From G020353115 sp964640125 (GTDB lineage: Bacteria > Bacteroidota > Bacteroidia > Bacteroidales > VadinHA17), in contig CAZXGG010000002.1 in assembly GCA_964640125.1 (NCBI GenBank), positions 1 to 64,000 of the forward strand: 64,000 nucleotides of DNA. The letters run 5' to 3'. The position numbers and the translations under genes are program-made. Under the pieces are notes generated by a model. It had not been told where the DNA came from and did not search any database. It saw only the letters and a list, made by a program, of their open reading frames with translations. Numbering within the stretch: position 1 is the stretch's first letter; every line of letters starts with the position of its first letter. This document shows positions 17,270 through 26,577 of this stretch, in pieces.

Positions 17270-18586
17270 TTATCCCCGGAAAACCAGCTTCACCAGATTG
17301 CCCAGTTTTGGTTTTACCCCCTGCATCAATATCAGGGTTCTGAAGATCCTTCCACCGGCCCAGACAGAAAAGAGTGTAAAAAGAATGACTCCAACCAGTC
17401 CGGCAAATGGCTGCCAGACGGGAATGGTCACGGGAGTAGCAAGCCTGATGATCATGAGTGTCGGTGTGAAGGGGGGTATCAATGAAAGTGTTGTTGCCAT
17501 GCTGCCTGCCGGATTTTGTATAATGGGGACCATGATAAACAGTGGCAGAATGACCGGTATCATTGCCGGGAATTGAAGCGACTGGGCGTCCTTGTTGTCG
17601 TTACAGGCAGAACCCAGGGCAGCCATGGCGGATCCAACCATGATTACGAACAGGATGAGGTAAACAAAAAACCAGGGGAGTACATGATATGGGATCATAT
17701 CCCCGACATTCATCTGTTTTGCAGCCACTATTCCGGCAATGACATAGACGGCTGATACCGTCATCGAAACGCTGATGCTTCCAAGGATTTTTCCCATCAT
17801 GAACTGAAAGGGTGTAACCGATCCCAGCAGGACTTCTGCAATCCGTTCGATCTTCTCTTCCATAACCGCCGTAAGTAAGGGAACTGCACTCATCATGACC
17901 ATCAGGAACATCAGCAGAACCATAATATAGGGGATGAGGAAAGTCTGGAGTTCATTGGTGTGTTGCGCATCCTGCACGTCTCCGGTTTTTCTGTCAACAT
18001 TGATCAGTCCCATTCTTTCCGGATAGTTGTAGTAAAACAGGTCTCCGACTGCCTCTTCATCCAGATCCAATTCATCAATGCGGATCTGCCGGACCCGGTT
18101 ATTGATTGGCCAGGTAAACCAGTTGATGACATCATCCATGAAGGCATGTTCGGAATAGTATATGATTCTTGCTTTCTCCGGATCATCTGCCGGGTGAACT
18201 ATCCCAGGGCCGATTTCGATGAACGCATGCAAATCCTTCGATCGCACCCGGTCCGATAGTTTAATTTTGGTTTCGAAAAGAGATGCGCTGTCGGATTCAA
18301 TGATTTCAAGGATGTAGGCTGATCTGACCTTTTCTCCGGTCTCCGGGTCAAAAATCTCATGACTGTTCCGGTACTCAGCTGTTTTTACCAGGGTATCAGC
18401 CATGATTCCCGAATGATCGATAATGGCTATCTTTTTATCATTGATATCGACTTTATCTTTGAGGAGCATAAAGACAATCATACTTCCACCCATTAACAGG
18501 GGAGCCAGAAGCAGTCCAATAATAAAACTCTTTGTCCGGACGGATGTCCGGTATTCCCGCAGGGTAAGTATCAGTATTTTACGCAT
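17270..18586 (-). CDS. ABC-2 type exporter permease (NatB-like)
   Basis: 438 residues from the ATG at 18586, which overlaps the last 8 bases of the ATPase gene; the frame is open further upstream but family sequence starts at MRKILILTLREYRTSVRTKS. A first membrane helix (about 18-42) is followed by a long extracytoplasmic domain and then about five helices, including LLMFLMVMMSAVPLLTAVMEEK and VTPFQFMMGKILGS, as in NatB/YhaP permeases. Together with the ATPase it forms an export pump; NatAB of Bacillus exports sodium, but the substrate here is not shown. Overlapping genes suggest translational coupling. Confidence 0.85.
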   Translation of the reverse strand: MRKILILTLREYRTSVRTKSFIIGLLLAPLLMGGSMIVFMLLKDKVDINDKKIAIIDHSGIMADTLVKTAEYRNSHEIFDPETGEKVRSAYILEIIESDSASLFETKIKLSDRVRSKDLHAFIEIGPGIVHPADDPEKARIIYYSEHAFMDDVINWFTWPINNRVRQIRIDELDLDEEAVGDLFYYNYPERMGLINVDRKTGDVQDAQHTNELQTFLIPYIMVLLMFLMVMMSAVPLLTAVMEEKIERIAEVLLGSVTPFQFMMGKILGSISVSMTVSAVYVIAGIVAAKQMNVGDMIPYHVLPWFFVYLILFVIMVGSAMAALGSACNDNKDAQSLQFPAMIPVILPLFIMVPIIQNPAGSMATTLSLIPPFTPTLMIIRLATPVTIPVWQPFAGLVGVILFTLFSVWAGGRIFRTLILMQGVKPKLGNLVKLVFRG

Positions 18587-19490
18587 CTTCTTCCTCTTTT
18601 GCTGCCGGACCTGCAATTCGTATAAAAATATCGTAAAGCGAAGGCCGGGCGATTTCAAATTTAGTTACCCGGGTTTTTTGCAGGATGGCTGACAGGATAT
18701 CCTGTGCATCAACCGATGGTGAAAGCCGGATTTCCTGCAGTTGTCCGAAGTCGTTAATTTTTTCGATCCCTCTCAGTTCACCGAGAACACTTCTCCCGTT
18801 TTCTGCTTGTATACGAATGGTATCGTTGCCATATTTATCCTGTATGGAGGAGAGGGTTCCATCCAGCACTTTCTTCCCTTTGAAGATCATGAAGATATAG
18901 TCACACATCTTTTCGGCAACATTCATGTCGTGTGTACTGAAAATAATGGTTGCTCCTTCGGATCGTAGTTCAAGGACCGCATTCTTGAGAGTATCAACAT
19001 TTACCGGATCGAGTCCGCTAAATGGTTCATCCAGGATAATCACCTCGGGTTTATCAATGATGGTTGCGATAAACTGAAGCTTCTGGCTCATTCCTTTACT
19101 CAGGGTTTCAACTTTCTTCCCTGCCCATTCTTCCAGATCCAACCGTTTTAACCAGTAATTGATCCGGTTGTTAATATCCGTGCCATTTTTCAATTCAGCA
19201 TGAAATTTAAGGATCTCCTTAACTTTCATTTTTTTATATAGCCCCCGCTCTTCCGGGAGATAGCCAACCCGGTCAAGACGGGTACCCAGGTGTTCGCTCC
19301 CAAGCAGTTTTATCACCCCACTGTCCGGATAAAGGATATTCATGATCATACGGATGGTGGTGGTCTTGCCCGCTCCGTTAGGCCCGATGAAACCGTAAAT
19401 GCTTCCTTTCGGCACAGCCAGGGAAAGATCATCAACCGCTTTAAAGTGGTTGAAGGTTTTAGTAATGTTTTGAATCTCAATTGTGTTCAT
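18579..19490 (-). CDS. ABC transporter ATP-binding protein (NatA-like)
   Basis: 303 residues. Walker A GPNGAGKT (36-43), Q-loop region GYLPEERGLYKKM, signature LSKGMSQKL, and Walker B VIILDEPFSGLDP are all intact; a C-terminal extension of about 80 residues (from about 220) is typical of NatA/YhaQ ATPases. GYLPEERGLY is characteristic of this group. It energises the permease encoded directly downstream with an 8-base overlap. No clear promoter was recognised upstream. Confidence 0.9.
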   Translation of the reverse strand: MNTIEIQNITKTFNHFKAVDDLSLAVPKGSIYGFIGPNGAGKTTTIRMIMNILYPDSGVIKLLGSEHLGTRLDRVGYLPEERGLYKKMKVKEILKFHAELKNGTDINNRINYWLKRLDLEEWAGKKVETLSKGMSQKLQFIATIIDKPEVIILDEPFSGLDPVNVDTLKNAVLELRSEGATIIFSTHDMNVAEKMCDYIFMIFKGKKVLDGTLSSIQDKYGNDTIRIQAENGRSVLGELRGIEKINDFGQLQEIRLSPSVDAQDILSAILQKTRVTKFEIARPSLYDIFIRIAGPAAKEEEDA

Positions 19491-19617
19491 AGGAAAAGGG
19501 TGATCGCAGGTTTTGTAATCCCCTGAATTACGAGGAGTGTTATATGGGAGAAATCAGAATGAATACCAGACATAGAGCTGGGGTAAACGGTGGAATTCCT
19601 TTGGCAGGATGGGTTCA

Positions 19618-20247
19618 CTAAAAATAATAGGCAACCCCTAACTGAAAGACTCCGTTATTTACAGGGAATTCTGATCTGTCATCCGCATCATTCACGTTGG
19701 TCAAGCCTATATTGTAATGGGTTGTAATGCAAAGTCCGAAATTGAATTCATAGTTAATGCCCAGGCGGAGTGCAATATCGACAGGTGTAAACATATCCAT
19801 CCAATCCTCCTTTGTATCATCGATCGGATTATAGAGTTTAGCATATGTCAATACTCCGATTTGAGGACCAACATCAAAGTTCAATCCCCGGACAGCATAA
19901 ATCTTGAGGACAACCGGGACCTGAATATAAACGAGATTGATTGAGACATCCTCTTCAAAGTTTATCCCCTGGGTGGATAATTGTACACCTGGTTGGAAAC
20001 CAATAATTTTTGTAAACCGGAATTTTACATAGGTTCCGAAATTTAATCCATAGCAAGCGTATGAATCCACTCCCCAGTCTGCAATCAGGGTTGAGGCATT
20101 AAGACCAAGACCCAGTCCAAACTGTACTTTCCTGAATTCCTGTGTGGTTGAACGGTCAGACGGGGCGGTTACCCTTTTCTGTGCATGGGCACTGAAAATA
20201 AGGGCGATAATAAAGAGCAAGGCGCAGGTTGAAATAATTTTTTTCAT
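19618..20247 (-). CDS. Outer-membrane beta-barrel protein (PorT-type)
   Basis: 209 residues with a signal peptide ending at about residue 22 (IFSAHAQ). The mature part alternates hydrophobic and polar residues in about eight strands, with FGLGLGLNAS near the start and a C-terminal GVFQLGVAYYF ending in aromatic Phe, the usual outer-membrane insertion signal. Size and pattern match the small PorT/OmpW-like barrels of Bacteroidota. Function is unknown. It stands alone; CCCAATTGGG, a perfect palindrome at 20306-20315, lies in its upstream region. Confidence 0.75.
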   Translation of the reverse strand: MKKIISTCALLFIIALIFSAHAQKRVTAPSDRSTTQEFRKVQFGLGLGLNASTLIADWGVDSYACYGLNFGTYVKFRFTKIIGFQPGVQLSTQGINFEEDVSINLVYIQVPVVLKIYAVRGLNFDVGPQIGVLTYAKLYNPIDDTKEDWMDMFTPVDIALRLGINYEFNFGLCITTHYNIGLTNVNDADDRSEFPVNNGVFQLGVAYYF

Positions 20248-20480
20248 TTTTCTATGGTTTATTGTTCAACAATAGATTGATAACAAATTTTCCAGTCCCC
20301 TCATTCCCAATTGGGTTTCAATTTACAAAATTTTGTTCAGGAACAGTAAAATAGATGGGTAAAGTTTTCTTGATATGGATTTGGCATGCCCGAGGATTGT
20401 TCTCTTTTATGTTAATCAGGGAACCATTTGTATTATCTTTCGTATAAATCAAAAGGAAAACCAACAGGATATGGACCAAA

Positions 20481-20512
20481 TTTGGAAGAAACCTCAAAAC
20501 GGATTAACTTCG
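20481..20512 (+). promoter_or_regulatory. Promoter of the caspase-like gene
   Basis: TTTG (20481-20484), 20 bases, then TAACTTCG (20505-20512). The -33 box is perfect and the -7 box has one mismatch to TAnnTTTG. The ATG follows 36 bases later. Confidence 0.5.
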
Positions 20513-20548
20513 TTATGACAAACACCTCTGTTTAAAATTGAATTGGCA

Positions 20549-22474
20549 ATGAAAAAATTAGACGTGTTATTGCTTTTTATGGTCAGCCTCCTGGTTTTTT
20601 CAACCAGCAAGGCGATCGGACAAATCGAACCGGAAGAGGAGATCAGGACAGCACTGATCATCGGAAACTCAAGATACAGAATGGGTGTTCTGACCAATCC
20701 GGTAAATGATGCCAGGGCAATGGCTACCGTGTTAAAACAGGTAGGATTTGATGTAATTCTCAAGACTGAGATTCCCAACAAAGATGAGATGAAACGGGCA
20801 ATCCGCGAATTCGGGAGGAAACTTGAAAAAGGTGGTGTGGGGCTGTTCTATTATGCAGGACATGGTTTACAGGTTGATGGTATAAATTATCTGATTCCCG
20901 TTGAAGCACAGATCTATAACCAGGAAGAGGTGGAATATGAGTGTGTGGAAGCCGGATTTGTCCTGGCACAGATGGAAAATGCCCGGAACAGGATGAATGT
21001 GGTGATCATGGATGCCTGCCGTGATAATCCCTTTGCTCGGAGCTTCAGATCTTCTCAAAGAGGTCTGGCAACCATCAATGCACCTACGGGAACCTTGATA
21101 GCCTATGCAACAGCACCGGGTTCAGTCGCATCCGATGGAACCGGAAAGAACGGATTGTATACCGAGATCCTGCTGAATGAGATCCAGGTTGAAGGACAGA
21201 AAATCGAGGAAACCTTTAAAAACGTCAGAAGGGCAGTTCTTGACATGAGTGATGGAAGGCAAATCCCGTGGGAATCCTCTTCCCTGGTTGGAGATTTCTA
21301 TTTTGTGCCTCTTTCAGAGGAAATAGTCCCGGTTTCTCATGTGAATGCCGAACCGGTTCAGAAAATCAATGTTGCAAAACCCGAGATGATCAGAAACAAT
21401 GTGGTGGATGCGGAGATCACCTGGAAAGCAGATAATCTTGGTCAATATCTGTTCCGGAACAACAGACCGGTAGGGGATGATATCGAAATGGCTCAGGCAG
21501 GAGATGATTTCCTTGTGTATGATAAGACCACCAAAAGAACCCATATCCTGAGAAACTGTGCTAACCTCACAGATAATCAATTAAGAGCAGCCGAACTGGT
21601 GAATTTACACGGAGAGATCTTCTGGAAAAGAAATGGAGAGGGATTTTATCTCTTCGACAAAGGGATACCCATTCATAATGAGACCGTTTCAGATTATTTT
21701 GGCGACCATCTCTGGGTGGTCCACGAAAAAGCAAACAGGGGATACCTGTTGCAGGATTTTAAAAATACACCGCCTACCGACTATAAACCGGCAACAATCG
21801 TTGCAACCCGATCACCCATGATGTGGGGTAAAATATCATCGGAGATCTTCATGTTTGAGGACGGTAAACGGTTGTTGACCGAAGCAAATAAAAACCCGGT
21901 CAATAAGGATATCCTGGTTTATAGCAGCTTAACCGGAAATAGTTACCTCCTTGAAGACTATTCAACAGTAGCAGAAGGGGATCTAAGACCAGCACGCAAC
22001 CTCGATAGCAGCACGGATGCATACTGGAAAGGTAACCGGGATGGGTACTGGTTCTACCTGAAGGGAGTGGAAGTGACCAATGATACAGATTATGGAGAAT
22101 CAGAAAAAGACCTGAAAGTCTTTTATGGTGATAATTCCTATCTACTGAAAAATTATTGGAATCAGCTGGATAATACCCTGCGGGCAGCCATCCCTCTAAA
22201 CATTAAACCTTCCGAAACAGTTCAGACGCGAACACAGCAGGTTGCCGAAAAGGATGAGGAAGCGACAACCGTTAAAGCAGAATGGAAAGCAAACAAAGAA
22301 TATTACTGGTTTTACCTTGGTGGGCAAGAGGTATCAAACGATACCGATTGGGAATGGGCAGCCAACGAAAAGGATATGATCATTACCCATAAACCCACAG
22401 GGAAAAAATACCTGTTCCGGAATTATATGGATTGCCGGGATAATAAGATGCGGAAAGCAGAAGAGATCCATTAG
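20549..22474 (+). CDS. Exported caspase-family (C14) peptidase with five C-terminal repeats
   Basis: 641 residues from the ATG at 20549 (a TTG two codons earlier is less likely). A signal peptide covers about 1-24. Residues 32-255 are a caspase fold: RTALIIGNSRY, catalytic His105 in YYAGHGLQ and catalytic Cys157 in VIMDACRDNPF. Residues 288-351, 355-418, 424-485, 490-551 and 576-639 are five diverged copies of a unit of about 63 residues, each with a WK/WG start, a YLF or FYL core, a D-hydrophobic-V strand, a YLL/YLF(R/K/E)(N/D)Y segment and an R(A/P/K)A ending. The repeats match no family I can name and may bind a ligand or partner. Bacterial metacaspase-like proteins cleave after basic residues; the target here is unknown. 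Confidence 0.85.
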   Translation: MKKLDVLLLFMVSLLVFSTSKAIGQIEPEEEIRTALIIGNSRYRMGVLTNPVNDARAMATVLKQVGFDVILKTEIPNKDEMKRAIREFGRKLEKGGVGLFYYAGHGLQVDGINYLIPVEAQIYNQEEVEYECVEAGFVLAQMENARNRMNVVIMDACRDNPFARSFRSSQRGLATINAPTGTLIAYATAPGSVASDGTGKNGLYTEILLNEIQVEGQKIEETFKNVRRAVLDMSDGRQIPWESSSLVGDFYFVPLSEEIVPVSHVNAEPVQKINVAKPEMIRNNVVDAEITWKADNLGQYLFRNNRPVGDDIEMAQAGDDFLVYDKTTKRTHILRNCANLTDNQLRAAELVNLHGEIFWKRNGEGFYLFDKGIPIHNETVSDYFGDHLWVVHEKANRGYLLQDFKNTPPTDYKPATIVATRSPMMWGKISSEIFMFEDGKRLLTEANKNPVNKDILVYSSLTGNSYLLEDYSTVAEGDLRPARNLDSSTDAYWKGNRDGYWFYLKGVEVTNDTDYGESEKDLKVFYGDNSYLLKNYWNQLDNTLRAAIPLNIKPSETVQTRTQQVAEKDEEATTVKAEWKANKEYYWFYLGGQEVSNDTDWEWAANEKDMIITHKPTGKKYLFRNYMDCRDNKMRKAEEIH

Positions 22475-22850
22475 CATAGAGCAGAGGGCATGGGGCAAAG
22501 AGTAAGGAGTAGTGAGAGATGAGTTGTGAGTAATGACAGAATTTCGGATTTCGGATTTAAAAGAATGCCATCGGTAAAATTCATTAAATGCCAAAATGAA
22601 TAAAAAAAGATAGAGGCGAAGGAAAAGACTTAAAAAGCCCAAAGGGGCGTAAGATAACAGCCCTGGGTAATTAAAGACCCCACATAATCCGGTCCAACTG
22701 CTTAGCTATATGAATATATACATAGTAACTGATTGATTAACATAAAGTTAGGAATTGCATACAAGTCACAAAGTAATCGTTGTCAATTTATATCCAAACC
22801 AAATATCAGTAAGGGTTATTGTGTCCATAAATATCACAGTTTGTCACCCC
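22475..22850. other. Intergenic region with decayed repeat-like DNA
   Basis: No gene seen. It has a purine-rich stretch after the caspase stop (22476-22530), a small direct repeat TTTCGGA x2 (22542-22555), and a block at 22637-22675 (GCCCAAAGGGGC, then CAGCCCTGGG) that resembles a degenerate REP-like palindromic unit. None is clear enough to name. Confidence 0.3.
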
Positions 22851-23912
22851 TTATTCCTTTTTTATATGGTAAATAGTCCCTCTGCGTTCTCCTGTTTTTA
22901 TTAATATACCTTCACGTACAAGGTAGGCCAGATCCTTTTTAAGGGTGTTGCGCGAAAAATTACTCATACCCTTCTCGAGGTCGCCAATCTTTATAGGTTC
23001 ATGTTTTCTGACAAATTCGAGAACCAGCTTTTGACGCTTGTTTAAAGCTGTTTTTAGTTTACTTAAGGTTTTATATTTTGTCTCCAGCCTGTCGGTTAAA
23101 ATTATCAGGCTTTGGACAAAAAACAACACCCATGCATCAATGCATTCTGATTTCGTTCCTCTGTTCTTTTGACCAGCCATTAAAAACTTATAATATTCAT
23201 CCTTATGAGCCTCTATTACGTTTTCAAAAGAGACATATTGGACAAATCCGTAATCCAGCTTCAGCAATAGAAGAGTGGTAAGTAATCTGGACAACCTTCC
23301 ATTTCCATCCTGGTATGGATGTATAGACAGAAACTCATAGACAAAAGCAGCTGTGGTAATCAGAGGATGCATATCCTTATGTTTAAGACGCTGGTTTATC
23401 CATGTTAAAAGTTGATGTATTTCACCAGGTACCAGATGGGGAGGTGTTGTTTCGAAGATAATTTTTCGTGTACCATCCGGATAATTTGCAATTACCTGGT
23501 TTGGAAGTGTTTTATATTTTCCCTTGTGAGATTGATCTTTATGACTATGCTTAAGCAAGAATCCATGCAATTGGTGGATATAATTCTCAGAAATCTGGAC
23601 CTTTTCATAATTATCCAGAATGATCTGCAAGGCTTCATAATAACCCACAACTTCTTGATCATCTCTGGATTCAAGCTTGGTAATTCTTACTGAGGTAAGA
23701 AGTTTTTCAATCTCCTCATCAGTGAGTTTTACTCCTTCGATGCGTGTGGAGGAACCGACACTCTCAATGGTTGCTACTTTACGAAGCTCCCTTAGATAAA
23801 GGCTTTCAGCATTCTCTCTTGCTTTCCAACTTCCTTTAAAAGTATCAATTATACTGAGCTTTTGAGTTAATTGTTCGTATACCTTACTGCTAAAGGTCAA
23901 TTTGATTCTCAT
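22851..23912 (-). CDS. Fic-family AMPylase with inhibitory N-terminus and C-terminal winged helix
   Basis: 353 residues from the ATG at 23912 (MRIKLTFSSKVYEQL). An upstream in-frame ATG at 23951 would add 13 residues made from repeat DNA, so it is disfavoured. STRIEG (55-60) is the class II inhibitory motif (S/T)xxxE(G/N). HPYQDGNGRLSRL (from His198) is the Fic catalytic loop with His, acidic residue and the GNGR phosphate anchor. The last 70 residues (from about LNKRQKLVLEF) form a winged helix, likely DNA-binding. Fic enzymes usually transfer AMP to hydroxyl side chains of target proteins. The winged helix plus the operator-like array at its start suggests autoregulation, which is inference. 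Confidence 0.85.
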   Translation of the reverse strand: MRIKLTFSSKVYEQLTQKLSIIDTFKGSWKARENAESLYLRELRKVATIESVGSSTRIEGVKLTDEEIEKLLTSVRITKLESRDDQEVVGYYEALQIILDNYEKVQISENYIHQLHGFLLKHSHKDQSHKGKYKTLPNQVIANYPDGTRKIIFETTPPHLVPGEIHQLLTWINQRLKHKDMHPLITTAAFVYEFLSIHPYQDGNGRLSRLLTTLLLLKLDYGFVQYVSFENVIEAHKDEYYKFLMAGQKNRGTKSECIDAWVLFFVQSLIILTDRLETKYKTLSKLKTALNKRQKLVLEFVRKHEPIKIGDLEKGMSNFSRNTLKKDLAYLVREGILIKTGERRGTIYHIKKE

Positions 23913-23917
23913 GGTTT

Positions 23918-24015
23918 TGGATATATCCATAACGCATCCATATTTATCCATAAAATTAACTCTTTTGGATAACTTTTTAAAATAAATAGATACATTTTGT
24001 ATCCAATTTTATCCA
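23918..24015. promoter_or_regulatory. Array of TATCCA/TGGATA sites at the 5' end of the Fic gene
   Basis: TATCCA occurs at 23924, 23945, 24000 and 24010, CATCCA at 23935, and the complement TGGATA at 23918 and 23966. The first two form a perfect 12-base palindrome, TGGATATATCCA (23918-23929). Sites at 23924, 23935 and 23945 are 11 and 10 bases apart, and 24000 and 24010 are 10 apart, so they lie on one face of the helix. It covers the likely promoter of the Fic gene. Confidence 0.5.
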
Positions 24016-24177
24016 AAAACTCATTCTGAAGAAAAAAATACGGCAAATAACCAATTAATCATAACACACCATCTAATCAGTCTAATTTAACCAAATTTTG
24101 TCAGAATTTTGAGATAGCCTAATCATTGAACTGATTTTTTATTCTTTATTTTGGTGTTCACGCCCTTCTGCTTATAG

Positions 24178-24239
24178 GGGCATAAATGCCCTCGCAATCC
24201 CCATTTGGCAACTGTTTGATCCCGGACGTGAACGTCCGG
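24178..24239. repeat. Two strong palindromes in the Fic/POT intergenic region
   Basis: GGGCAT-AA-ATGCCC (24178-24191) and CCGGACGT-GA-ACGTCCGG (24222-24239) are perfect dyads with 2-base spacers, 30 bases apart. They lie in the gap of about 300 bases between the Fic promoter array and the end of the POT gene, which has no open gene. They resemble interspersed palindromic units; no T-run follows. Confidence 0.4.
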
Positions 24240-24316
24240 ACTACGGAACACAGACTGTTGATATTCATCGCATCAACTTTTCCCGTAAGGGATTCCTTCG
24301 GCATAACTTATAACTG

Positions 24317-25735
24317 TTAACTTGTCTTTTTCCCCAGGACAAACCGGTCGTATAAAAACAGACAAAAAGCGGCTCCAATGGCTATACCGGAATAGACCAT
24401 CCAGATCCTCTCCGGGTGGTAGGTGTTCCAGAGATATTGTGTCAGTTCATCGCCACTCATCTGCATCTGGTTTCCGGCCATGTTCAGGTAATCTGTCCGG
24501 GTAAACGTTTCGGAAACCTCAGGGAGGTCCAATCCCCTTTTTTCAACTTCCTGGGTGAGCAGGGTGAATTTTTCCGCGATGTTTGCATAGAGATCACCGG
24601 ACAAAATTCCTGCAAGCTTGTGGCCTGCTGCAATGGGAAGGAACGATGTGCCCATATACAGGGCTTTCTTATCCGGTGGGGCTATTCGTCCGATATATTC
24701 TGTGAATTTAGGGGAGCTGGCCATCTCCCCAATGGAAAAGATCAGCACACCGAATATGGTTAACCAGACCATCTGTGTAAAGAACATCAATCCTACCCCG
24801 ACAGCCAGGATAGCAATACCGGTCATCATTGCGTGCAGTGGTTTGTAGCGCATTGCAATGGTTGAAACAATAATCTGAAAAGCAATGATAAAAAAGGCAT
24901 CGAGGCTGGTGATGGTCACTGCCGTGATTTTTCCGGGACCAATACCCAATGATTGGGCAAACGCATCCAGATCTGCCCAATCCTCAAGGAAAACAGGAAA
25001 GGAGTAAAAGAGCTGGTTAAAGGCAGTCCAGAAAGCAGCCATGATTACCAGGAAGAGTACATATTTGAAATCAAGCAGTGTGATCCAGATGTTTTTGAGT
25101 GCATGGCCAACATTATTCAGGAATGTAACGGTACTTTTCTCTCGTCCCGGTTCCTTGAAAAAGAAGAAGACGAAGATATAGTTAAGTCCAACGGTGATGA
25201 TAGACATCAGGAAAACATAATTCCAGTTCAGTTTGTAAAGCATCCCGGCAATGAACGGACCGATGAAACCCCCGACGTTGATCATCATATAAAAGATCCC
25301 GAATCCGATGGATGATGTCTCTTCATCCGTGGTTTTAGCGATCATTCCTGAAATGATCGGTTTAAACAGGGCACCGGCGAATGCAAGAAACAGATAGGCT
25401 GCATAAACAGCAGCATATGATTCTAAGTTACCGGTAATATAAAAACCAATAATGTACGTAGTAAAGGAGAGGATAAGCACTTTCTTGAATCCAATTCGGT
25501 CGGCAATAGCCCCGGTGATCAGTGGCAGGAAATAGAGCAACATAGAGCCTGTGCCCATAATTGCTGCCTTCTGTGCCTGGCTGAAACCCAGGGCTCCCGT
25601 ATCTTTTGAGAGGGTTAAGTAGAGTGCAAAGGAGTTGTAAAAGCCATACCAGGCCCACCGCTCAAACAATTCCATAAGATTGGATACCCAGAATACCCGC
25701 GGTAGTTTCCGGATTACTTTGATAAAACTGCTCAT
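24317..25735 (-). CDS. POT/PTR-family proton-coupled oligopeptide transporter
   Basis: 472 residues, about twelve to fourteen membrane helices. The N-terminal helix has the ELFER motif (22-26) in LMELFERWAWYGF, the ExxER proton-coupling motif of POT transporters; GIFYMMINVGGFIGP matches the PTR signature in helix 5, and DRIGFKKVLI is the MFS loop 2-3 motif. It most likely imports di- and tripeptides with protons across the inner membrane, which fits the peptidases in this window. Members of this group can carry other substrates, so peptide specificity is inferred. Confidence 0.85.
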   Translation of the reverse strand: MSSFIKVIRKLPRVFWVSNLMELFERWAWYGFYNSFALYLTLSKDTGALGFSQAQKAAIMGTGSMLLYFLPLITGAIADRIGFKKVLILSFTTYIIGFYITGNLESYAAVYAAYLFLAFAGALFKPIISGMIAKTTDEETSSIGFGIFYMMINVGGFIGPFIAGMLYKLNWNYVFLMSIITVGLNYIFVFFFFKEPGREKSTVTFLNNVGHALKNIWITLLDFKYVLFLVIMAAFWTAFNQLFYSFPVFLEDWADLDAFAQSLGIGPGKITAVTITSLDAFFIIAFQIIVSTIAMRYKPLHAMMTGIAILAVGVGLMFFTQMVWLTIFGVLIFSIGEMASSPKFTEYIGRIAPPDKKALYMGTSFLPIAAGHKLAGILSGDLYANIAEKFTLLTQEVEKRGLDLPEVSETFTRTDYLNMAGNQMQMSGDELTQYLWNTYHPERIWMVYSGIAIGAAFCLFLYDRFVLGKKTS

Positions 25736-25766
25736 AGGATTTTGAAGTAGATTATATTGAAAGATG

Positions 25767-25797
25767 CAAATATACCTGTTGAAATGAATTACTGAAA
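25767..25797 (-). promoter_or_regulatory. Promoter of the POT transporter gene
   Basis: Minus strand: TTTC (25797-25794), 19 bases, TATATTTG (25774-25767). The -7 box is perfect and the -33 box has one mismatch. The ATG is 31 bases downstream. Confidence 0.55.
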
Positions 25798-25813
25798 AAG
25801 AATCGTAAAAAAG

Positions 25814-26572
25814 TTAGAAACGCAGTGATAGACAACTCAATCCCCCATCCATCTTTTGAAATTCGGACACCTCCAGCTCGATCAGTGTACATCCCTTATG
25901 AAGCAGTTTTTCCCTGGTTTCCGGAAAGCCTTCCGGCACTATCAGGTAACCGTTGATCAGGATACAATTCGCTGCATAACTCTCCATGGGAGGGACCAAA
26001 ATCTTGTCATAGTTATCAAACGCTTTCATTGCGGCAATCTCCTGACGAACCAGCAGCCTGTTTTCTCCAATGTAATTGACCCCGGATTTCAAGTGGAGCA
26101 TATTTCCCACAGTTATGGTCGATGAGGTAAAGCCATGTTTTGAAAAGATCGATCTCAACTGATCGGCACCTTCCGGATCAGTCCTGTCTGATATCCCAAT
26201 GAAGAAATGGTTGTCAATCTGAAGGATGTCCCCTCCATCTACATGTCCGGGGTGTAAAATTTTTTCTATTTTACGGAAATCTTTCAGTACCTGTTCAATC
26301 TCTTCTTCTTCTCCTGCCCTTCTTTTATCGCCCGGACGGGTTATGACTGCCATCGATTGAGTCACTATAGCTGTGTCCTCAACAAAAGTGGAATCGGGAT
26401 ATTGAAGGTTCGGTTCCAGAATCATCAGTTCAAGCCCACATTTCCTGAGCGCTTCGCAATAGGATGAATGTTGCTTTAGTGCCCTGGTGTAATCCGGAGG
26501 TCCCAAACCGGAGGTGGTGATTCCCTGATCAAAGTTACGTCCTGGAACCCTTGCTATCGCTTTTGTAAACAT
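25814..26572 (-). CDS. Dimethylarginine dimethylaminohydrolase-like amidinohydrolase
   Basis: 252 residues, standard for DDAH. The substrate loop PDSTFVEDTAIV gives Glu65-Asp66; GHVDGGDIL (109-117) and the catalytic His160 in MLHLKSG follow; the nucleophile is Cys247 in MDGGLSCLS near the C-terminus. The group hydrolyses methylated arginine to citrulline and an amine, or arginine-like substrates. All catalytic residues are present, but the natural substrate in a bacterium is not shown by sequence. It begins 6 bases after the stop of the DUF3267 gene, so the two are cotranscribed. Confidence 0.85.
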   Translation of the reverse strand: MFTKAIARVPGRNFDQGITTSGLGPPDYTRALKQHSSYCEALRKCGLELMILEPNLQYPDSTFVEDTAIVTQSMAVITRPGDKRRAGEEEEIEQVLKDFRKIEKILHPGHVDGGDILQIDNHFFIGISDRTDPEGADQLRSIFSKHGFTSSTITVGNMLHLKSGVNYIGENRLLVRQEIAAMKAFDNYDKILVPPMESYAANCILINGYLIVPEGFPETREKLLHKGCTLIELEVSEFQKMDGGLSCLSLRF

Positions 26573-26577
26573 TCAAT

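Noticed and set aside
20549..22474. Caspase-like gene as part of a defence operon
   Set aside because: No neighbouring nucleotide cyclase, CRISPR, TIR or reverse transcriptase gene; the protein also has a signal peptide, unlike cytosolic defence proteases.
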